From: Gloeopeniophorella convolvens
Taxonomy: Eukaryota; Basidiomycota; Agaricomycetes; Russulales
Assembly: GCA_022496205.1 (NCBI GenBank)
Contig: WTXD01000015.1
Coordinates: 310,001-374,000 of the forward strand
DNA: 64,000 nt
Direction: 5' to 3'
Within the stretch, counting starts at the first letter, position 1. Every line of letters begins with the position of its first letter. The translations under genes and the position numbers were made by a program. The notes beneath the pieces are model-generated. The model searched no databases. It saw only the letters and a program-made list of their open reading frames with translations, and was not told the origin of the DNA. Of this stretch, positions 56,345-64,000 are shown piece by piece.

Positions 56345-57840
56345 GTACACTTGATTATTGATGGAGAGCTAACTAGAGCAACAAGCCAAGGAATGGGTAA
56401 TTCTTTACCAGGGGACCTCCTCCCCATTGTATCGGAGGAACTTTCCTGACTGTTCAGGGGTTATGTTCGTGATGACCTTGAGAAGACCCGCAACGCTGAC
56501 TTCGGGCTTGAGGTCTGCATTGGGACCGCCCATATCTAGGAAGGAGAAATATCAGTGATCCGGTACGTTGAAGAAAAGTGTTTGGCATACCAGTGGCGAC
56601 CCAGCCCGGGTCAATCGCGAACGCGATGATGTCCTTGCGTGCGGAAGCTTGCTTGGAGGTCTGTTCATACACCGTAAGGTGGAGTTCAGACAGCAGAGGA
56701 ATGGCCTCGGAGCCTACCAGCATGTTGACAGCAGTCTTGGTGATGCAGTAGCTCGAATGTAGAGGGCCATAGTCAGACGCGATGCTGCCGATACCACTGG
56801 ACAAGTTCATGATCGTCTTCTTCTTGCCCTTCTCCAAGTAGGGCAAGTACGCCTGCGCGGTGAGTCCTGGGCCGACAACATTCGCCTTGAAAGTGCGCAA
56901 AAATGCCTCCTCATTGAAGTCGAACGCGGTATCTGGGCCTTCTTGCTGCTTGCCGCGCGCCGTGTTAGATGGTACACGATGGCAGTCATTCGAAGCGCAT
57001 CACGCACCACAGCGGCATTGTTGATCAGATAGTCCAAGCCCTGAGGTTCAAGCAAGTCCTTCAACGACTCCGCAGACGTCTTGATCGAAGTAGAGTCAGA
57101 AACATCGAGAGGCGCGACATGCAGCTTGCCAGCTGCGCCGTTCTCTAGTGCTTTGAGGGCAGTTGCTGCGTCTGGCCTACGACACGTGGCAATGACGATG
57201 TTCTCCGCAGATGCGAGCAGCTGCTTCACGATCTCGAGACCGATGCCGCGATTCGATCTATCGATGGGATGAGCGATGAGAAGCGTAGAGTGAGGGTGGG
57301 CTCACCCGGTTACGAGCCAGGTGGTCGCCATTCTGAGAATCTATGTATCGAGGTGATAAAAGACAAGTGAGGGGAGGGGAGGGGGAAGGATAAGTGAGGA
57401 CTGTGCGGGAAAGCTCTGCTTATCAAGTTCCGGTCGTAGATTCCAGCTGAGTGATCCAGTGCCAGCGCTAGCAACCATTGTTTGTGGGAACGGCCAATCG
57501 GCATGGCCTCGAAGGCGCGCGAAGTGAGAGCGATGCGCGTTTTTTGGATAGCGAAAACGACGCCGACCGAGTAAAACCCGGCCGGCGCCCAATAAGATTG
57601 CGCCGCACGGACCGCACCGAAAAAGATCGATTCGAGGTCGACCGAATGCCCTACAATGATATAAGTTGTTGTAGAGTCTTCCAAACAAGGCGATCCTGCA
57701 CGATGAGCCGAAGAATTTGTGCCATCGTGATGGCAGCATTGGAGAAGCCGCGCAAACTTCGCGTCACCATTTTCGGACGCGTGAGTATGAGCGGTGCCGG
57801 TGAGTCCGAGTCCTGAGTCACGGGATCCGCGCGTTAAGAT
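56345..57840. repeat. Duplicated SDR segment, right copy (partner about 51800-53170)
   Basis: Direct-repeat partner of the SDR1 segment; contains SDR3 and its upstream flank. SDR2 lies between the two copies. A G-rich run (ggggaggggaggggg) near 57370-57390 is present here only. Confidence 0.75.
56405..57331 (-). CDS. Short-chain dehydrogenase/reductase SDR3 (intact copy of SDR1)
   Basis: Four exons (57331-57306, 57257-57008, 56945-56591, 56535-56405) join in frame to 253 residues. The 26 bp first exon ends inside the cofactor motif, which reads TGSNRGIG at 8-15. LDYLINNAA follows, then FKANVVGPGLTAQAYLPYL, MNLSSG, and the active site Tyr158 and Lys162 in YCITK. The end is DMGGPNADLKPEVSVAG.. 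and EEVPW. It should be a cytosolic NAD(P)-dependent reductase; substrate unknown. NNAG is NNAA here, a small change next to the cofactor site. It faces SDR2 tail to tail, 0.3 kb apart. Confidence 0.88.
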
Positions 57841-58018
57841 CATGTGATTCCGCGCACTGTCCGCGTTCAGGGCGACGTGGCAATATACATACTCACATAT
57901 CCTCCGTGACCTGCCCTTCCGTCGACTTTCTCTCCCGCACACGCACAGGTGGGCGTAGCTAGGAGATCATAGGACACTCTCCAGCTCCGGCTGCTTGGGA
58001 AGAGTGCTCTGATCAGAA
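57332..58018. other. Divergent promoter region between SDR3 and UGGT
   Basis: About 0.7 kb separates the two divergent start codons. The left part is the duplicated SDR flank. No TATA box was clear for UGGT. Confidence 0.4.
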
Positions 58019-61000
58019 ATGAAGGTAACACACATATTACATGGCGGCCTTGCCCTGTCCCTGCTCGCGCTCGGGGCTCGAGCTGCAGCGCCTCCCGTGA
58101 AGGTGTCTATGCGTACCTCATGGGCTTCCCCACCCTTTCTTCTGGAACTGATGTACGTTCTGTCGCACCTCTTTCACTCTGTCTGACGTCTACTACAGCG
58201 AAGCCATCTCAATCGAAGAGCCAGATGCATTCTTTCCCCTCCTTGACGTGTTAACGGATCCCGAAACATCTCCCGGGAAAGAGAAGCTGTCCCCTGAAGC
58301 GCAGCAACAGCTGGCCCTCCAAACCGCCTTGGCTGCAGGCTACTTGTCAAAGCCAGGCGCGCTAGAGGTAGTGCAAATGCAGTTAGGACTACACGCCGCA
58401 ACCCCCAAGATTGTTGCTTTCTACCAACATTACGCCGACAACGCTGGATCTCGCAATGATACGAGGGACGCGGAGACGTGCGGCTCGTGGGTTGACTGGT
58501 ACGGGGAGGTTGTTTGTGATGTGGAGAGGCTCGTCCACCTCGCAGGACCGGAGACTCTGGACCCTGCGGAGTCGGCCGCACTTTTCTCGTGAGTGGCCAG
58601 TCATCTTCCGTCTCTTGATCTTCACGATCAGGATTTGGACAGAGAACCCTTCCCAAAGCCTCATACACTCGCCTTCGACCATATTTATCCATCACATAGT
58701 CACGACTTGAGCATCCCACCCCGCACAGCGATTCTATATGCGTCCTTGGAATCATCCAACTTCCGCGAACTCCATTCACACCTCCTGCGTCTGTCCATCA
58801 AGCCTGTACCCGGAGTACAGTATATTTTCAGGCCTATTCCGCCCAAGGCTGCATCCTCGGAGAAGAGCCATTTGTCTGGCTACGGCGTTACTTTGGACCT
58901 CAAAAAGATGGACTATCTGGCTCTCGACGATAGAAGGTCCCATAGAAGAGGTATGGGAGAATATCGCAGCCCGGCTGGCTCCTGACCCAAGCGCGTTAGA
59001 CTCGGATTCGGAGGACGTACAGACGGCCCGAGAAGATGAGGCAGAGGCAGATCTAGACTATGTTCTTCCTCTTCTGGAAGAATATCCCCTCAACGCCACT
59101 TCAGACGCCAGTGAGCCTCTCACGGCTGAAGAAATAGCTCGTGAGTGTTGCGCTACGGCGCGCTATTTCCCCGATTCCTGATCCTGCGATAGAGATTGGC
59201 GTCCAGGCCATTCAGCTCATCTCGGATTCTAAGATGCCGCTTGAGACTCTGAAACAGCTAATTCATGACTTTCCCCGGTACACAACATCCATCTCCCGAC
59301 GCGTCGTCCCGAAGCCCGAGTTGGTGCAAGAGATCGCTTCAAATGCTCGCATGGCACAACCTGGTATCAGTGCGGTCTGGTTGAATGGAGCGCTGCTTTC
59401 GGGGGACGACATGAACCCGTTCAGGTACGTTCATATCTCAAAACGCCCTACTGTTCATAACCCGATCGCTTTTAAAGTCTCCTCCGCCTTGTACGCAAGG
59501 AGCGCGACTTCATGCTTTCCCTGACATCGTTGGGTCTGCGGCCCGATGAGGTGTTCAAATTGGTTACACACCCCTCCGTTGAGGCAACATCGGCCAAAAA
59601 TGACGTCACGGACGGTGTTTACGATGCTAGCGACCGTCCCGAGGATGGCGGTCTCATCATCTGGTGGAATGACTTTGAGAAAGACAGTCGGTGAGGGTCA
59701 TCAATCGTTTCGTTGACTACTTGTTGACCCTGTTGTCAGTTATAAACGTTGGCAGAAAACACTTTCCGCGGTGAGCTCTGTCTACCCTCGGATTACTCGG
59801 CCCAAATTCCTGACCGGGCGAAGCTTTTGCGCCCCATGTACCCCGGCCAAGCGCCTACTGTGCGCTTGAACCTCTACAACGTCGTCCTTGTTCTCGACCT
59901 GGCCCGTCCAACGAGCTTGCAATTCATCACTGAGACTGTGTCCATGGTCGTCAATCGCGCATATCCAGCACGCTTCGGCATCGTGCCCATTGTTGAGACA
60001 GAGGAAGGCGCCAAGATGGCCAAGATTTTCTATTTTCTTGTACAGAACTACGGACGCTCAAAGACAATGGCGTTTCTCAACTCTGTGAGTTGCTCCTGTA
60101 TGCTCTATCTTCGTATTGAAAGTAATCTTGCACAAGGTATTAAACTCGCCGGAAGGGCCCAGCTTGCAACTCGATTGGTCCCACATACAAGCCGTGTTCG
60201 AGACACTGATCGAGACCCACGGACCTAAAGAAGGTGGGGAGGCGATTTTGTTCGATGTTATCATCGGGAACTCCCCCGAGGAGTACGAAGTAAGGATGTC
60301 CAAAGCCCAGGCGTATGCGCAGCGTTTAGGTACGACCAACGCGGCCTCGCCTAGTGGCCATACTTTTATCAATGGAAAGTACTACGTCCTCGATGATGTG
60401 AGTCCTGTCCCATGTCGCCTATATGCTCGGGCTCATGGAGAGGCGCCCAGAACTTCCTCAACCCGCTTCAAACGAATGTCGGACAGGCCCTCCAACACTT
60501 CCAGGAGAAGGTGCGCTGGCCTGTGTCTCCGGGCCGTGTCTTTCTGACATACTCCTTGTAGGTCTACACTGGTGTGCTCACGGACGAGAACCTGGAGGGC
60601 ATCGAGAACTACTTCTACGACTTGCCGACATCCATGAAGAGACGTAATCGCCATATCGTCCCATCAGGAATTAGTGGGGTGCAGATTGTCACTCTCCCAG
60701 ACCTGCATCAGCAAACAGGCCTACGTAGCTCGCCTGCCTCGTTTGTCTACCCAAGTGCGTCGGCCCTCTGATTGTCTAGCTCCCCGACTGAGCATCCTGT
60801 AGGCTCCGAGCAGGTGCCTTCGTCCATTTATGTGGTTGCAGACCTTGATACCGAAGAAGGTCTGGGTATCGTTCAGATCGCGCTCACATTCACTGTGCGT
60901 CCGGGTGTTTCCACTTTGCTCGCTCTTGGCTCATTATGCACCCGAGGCTTCCGAGTATTCGCGTTCGCGCGTGACCTTCGTACACAACCCTGCCTCGTCC

Positions 61001-64000
61001 AATGACGATCCGGGGCGTCTTACGCGCGCATCGTCTCTGTTTTCACACCTGATATCAAAGGGCCTTCTTTCGAAGGTCTCTGCATCACACCTCCTTGAGG
61101 CCCTGGGTTTGGGTAGTGAGCCTGTCGGAGAGCAAACAGTCCTCGACACTATAATCTCGCTTGAAGACATCACGGGTGGTGTTCCGCTTGAGGACGTGGA
61201 TAAGAACGACTATAGACAATATGTTGAAATCGGCCGGCTGGTAGCAGAGAAGGCAGGCTTGGCGCCTGGCGCATCGGGCTTGATCATCAATGGTCGAGTG
61301 CGCCCCTTCGTCTCCCACTTCCGGATTGTCACGCTCATGACCACTCAGATCGTTGGCCCGATCACCGCAGAAGAATTTAATGTCGAGGACTTCCATCTTC
61401 TTCAAGATTATGAGCTGGGACGGCGCATTCAGCCAGTCGCGACTGCGCTCGAGCAGCTCGTGCAGGACTTCGCGAGCCACGACCGGTGAGCACTGGCTCC
61501 GAGACCCATGCATCCGGTTGCTAATAATTTGCCGCAGAGCCACTGCGGCGAATATTATTTCTACGACTTCTTCCATCATTTCCAGTCTCCAGGTTGAGAA
61601 CCCGTCTGAGAATGGTATTTTTAATAAGGGCTCTTCCGCGCGCACTCAAAGCTATAGCATGTTGAGCAGCGAGCACACGTAGGCCCCATCTTCATTCCAA
61701 GCGATTTCGATTGCTTACGACGGAGAGTCAGTGCCTTTACCATTGGTGATAACACCACCTCTTTGCATCGTTTTGCTGTCATCTTGGATCCCTTGAGTGA
61801 ACAGGCTCAGAGATACACAAGTCTCTTCAAAGTACGTTCAAACTGAGCGCAGTGTAATGACATACTGAGGATGCGTCCCAGTGGCTGTCTCACATCCCCA
61901 CCGTGTCCGTGGAGTTCCACCTCCTTCCGGCTGTTTATACAGAGGTACGGGGAACAATCTTGTTTGGTGTCCTTCGCTGACAATATTGTAGTTGCCGCTC
62001 AAGAGGTTCTATCGCTACAATCTTGTTCCTCAGCTGACGTTCGACGAGGCTGGGTAAGTACATTCTCCAATACATCCCCAGCTAGTCTAAGCCCTCCCCA
62101 GCTATGAGCTCCCATCGCAAGTGGTCTTCCATGACCTTCCTGTGGAACCGATCTACACCCTTGGTTTGGACGAGCCGTCCTCGTGGCTCGTCCGCCCACG
62201 CGAAGCGCTCTACGACCTTGACAACGTCCAGCTCGGCGTTCTGTCCGGTGACGAGCGCCAGCGTGGCGTCGAAGCGATCTACGAACTCGATTACGTCATA
62301 GTCGGCGGGCATGCGCGCGAGAGCGGCACGAGTGCGCCACCGCGCGGCGTCCAGCTGCAGCTTACGGCAAGCCACGGGCAACCGGTCGACGATACGCTCG
62401 TTGTTGCGAACCTCGGCTACCTCCAGTTCAAGGCGACGCCGGGCGTGTACCAGCTCGAGATACGTGAAGGTCGTGGGCGCGAGGTGTTCACCATCGAGAG
62501 CGCGGGGAACGAGGGCTGGATGAGTCCCACCGTCGACGAGGCCGGGAGCGAGGTCACTGTCACGAGCTTCGAAGGTGTCACGTTGTACCCGCGCCTTGCG
62601 CGTCTACCGGGCCAGGAGCTCGTTGATGTGCTTGAGACCCCAGTTGAGGACGAGGAAGAGCCCAAGGGTATCGTGGACGATGTTTTCTCGCGGTAAGTTC
62701 CTTCTTTTACCGGCGGCTGGGCCAGCTCCTGACGCTTTCTTCAAGCATATCTTCCATCTTCAAGCCTAAGGACAAGGAGACGAGCATCTCAACCCAGAGG
62801 CACGCTGAGATCAATATCTTCACGGTGGCATCTGGCCTCCTGTACGAGGTGAGAAAACCTTGACAAACTCATCTCACTGCCTGCTCATGTGCCCCTCAGA
62901 GGTTCGCTTCAATCATGATATTGAGCGTTCTGCGCAACACAAAGCACACCGTCAAGTTCTGGTTCATTGAGAATTTCCTTTCACCATCGTTCCTCGTATG
63001 TACCCCTCATACATTGAGCCCACCAAACCCTCCTCACATACGATGCAGGAGTTCATCCCCCAATTCGCTGAGGAATACGGCTTCAAATACGAGCTCGTCA
63101 CGTACAAGTGGCCAACCTGGCTCAGGCAGCAGCGAGAGAAGCAGCGCATCATCTGGGCGTATAAGATCCTCTTCTTGGACGTGCTCTTCCCCATGGACCT
63201 CGACAAGGTCATCTTCGTCGACGCGGACCAGATCGTCCGCGCGGACCTGAAGGAATTGATCGATCTCGACCTTCACGGCGCTCCGTACGGCTACACGCCA
63301 ATGGGTGATGACAATACCGAGATGGAAGGCTTCCGGTTCTGGAAGACGGGATACTGGAGGGATTTCTTGCGGGGCAGACCCTATCACATCAGGTGAGGCG
63401 CAGACGTGGATGAGCGCCCACCTTGACATTGATAATCATCTAAGCGCCCTCTATGTCGTTGACCTCGTTCGGTTCCGTCAAATGGCCGCTGGAGTGCGCA
63501 TCTCATGCTTTAGATCTTTTCGTTGTGATGCTTACTCCAGCACCATAGGATATCCTTCGCAGTCATTACCAGCAACTGTCGGCCGACCCCAACTCGCTCG
63601 CCAACTTAGATCAAGGTTGGTTCTTTTTTCCTACCCTCCTAGGTCCTCACTCACGGCGCATGACAGACTTACCGAACAACCTCCAAATGAATGTCCCAAT
63701 CGTGAGTATATGAGGAGCTGTTATCATGTGTGAGTTGCTCACCCGTTCTGCAGTTCTCCCTGCATGAAGACTGGCTCTGGGTGAGTTATTTTCGCCCCTT
63801 GTAAAACCACCCACGACTAATTTCATCCCAGTGCGAAACTTGGTGTATGTTTGGCAACGCTGTCAGGTGGAATCGAGTTCCTGACGCCTCCTTCAGGCAG
63901 CAAAGATAGGCTCCACCGAGCGAAGACAATCGATCTCTGTCAGAACCCACTGACGGTGCGTGATTGCCCTATGAATTGGTTCGGGGCTGTATTCATAATT
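58019..64000 (+). CDS. UDP-glucose:glycoprotein glucosyltransferase (UGGT), 3' end outside window
   Basis: A signal peptide ([20 protein letters not shown]) starts at 58019. Exon 1 ends at 58152 and exon 2 begins at 58199 ([17 protein letters not shown]). Many small exons then give the UGGT thioredoxin-like region: [50 protein letters not shown], and the block [20 protein letters not shown] with [12 protein letters not shown] beta-rich part follows. From about 62790 comes the GT24 catalytic domain: [47 protein letters not shown], and the metal-binding [12 protein letters not shown]. The reading continues to the edge at 64000 ([14 protein letters not shown]..). It is the ER-lumen folding sensor that reglucosylates misfolded N-glycoproteins for the calnexin cycle (Gpt1/Kre5 family). 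The ER-retention tail is not in the window. Exon joins between 58600 and 62700 were not all resolved. Confidence 0.92.

Overview
The window is nuclear DNA of a basidiomycete fungus, almost certainly an Agaricomycete (a polypore-like species is plausible but not proven). The evidence is many short spliceosomal introns of 45-75 bp with GT..AG ends, GC-rich coding DNA, DUF6535 membrane proteins, a Goodbye-type STAND/NLR gene with ankyrin repeats, and a fungal Tps2-type trehalose phosphatase. No rRNA, tRNA, CRISPR array or virus-like gene was recognised.

Layout. 1-5.3 kb: two tandem plus-strand DUF6535 genes; the first is cut by the window edge and frameshifted, the second has an intact main exon. 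7.1-10.4 kb: an 11-exon trehalose-6-phosphate phosphatase gene (TPS2). 10.5-21.3 kb: two direct copies of a 4-5 kb segment, each carrying a minus-strand DUF6535 gene (first intact, second broken), with a ~600 bp terminal-inverted-repeat element between them. 21.4-22.5 kb: relic of an HNH-nuclease-like gene. 23.1-31 kb: divergent pair, a RING-H2 protein with a very long disordered region (minus) and condensin subunit YCG1/CND3 (plus). 31.3-32.7 kb: aldo/keto reductase AKR1. 34.4-37.2 kb: polo-like kinase. 37.6-41.4 kb: an orphan AKR last exon, then a degraded Goodbye-NACHT-ankyrin NLR. 43.3-51.2 kb: four more AKR genes, one frameshifted and two forming a large convergent inverted repeat. 51.9-57.3 kb: three short-chain dehydrogenase/reductase genes, two of them copies of each other and one frameshifted. 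58.0-64.0 kb: a UDP-glucose:glycoprotein glucosyltransferase (UGGT) gene that runs off the right edge.

How the parts fit. Conserved single-copy housekeeping genes (TPS2, RING, YCG1, polo kinase, UGGT) are separated by fast-turnover accessory islands of duplicated families (DUF6535, AKR, SDR, NLR) in which intact and broken copies alternate. All five AKR genes carry the same TATAAAAG core promoter a short way upstream of their start codons, four of them preceded by a CGAG-like block, so the AKR/SDR island may be a co-expressed redox or detoxification array. Exon boundaries were inferred by hand from splice sites and family alignment from memory; no search or RNA evidence was available.
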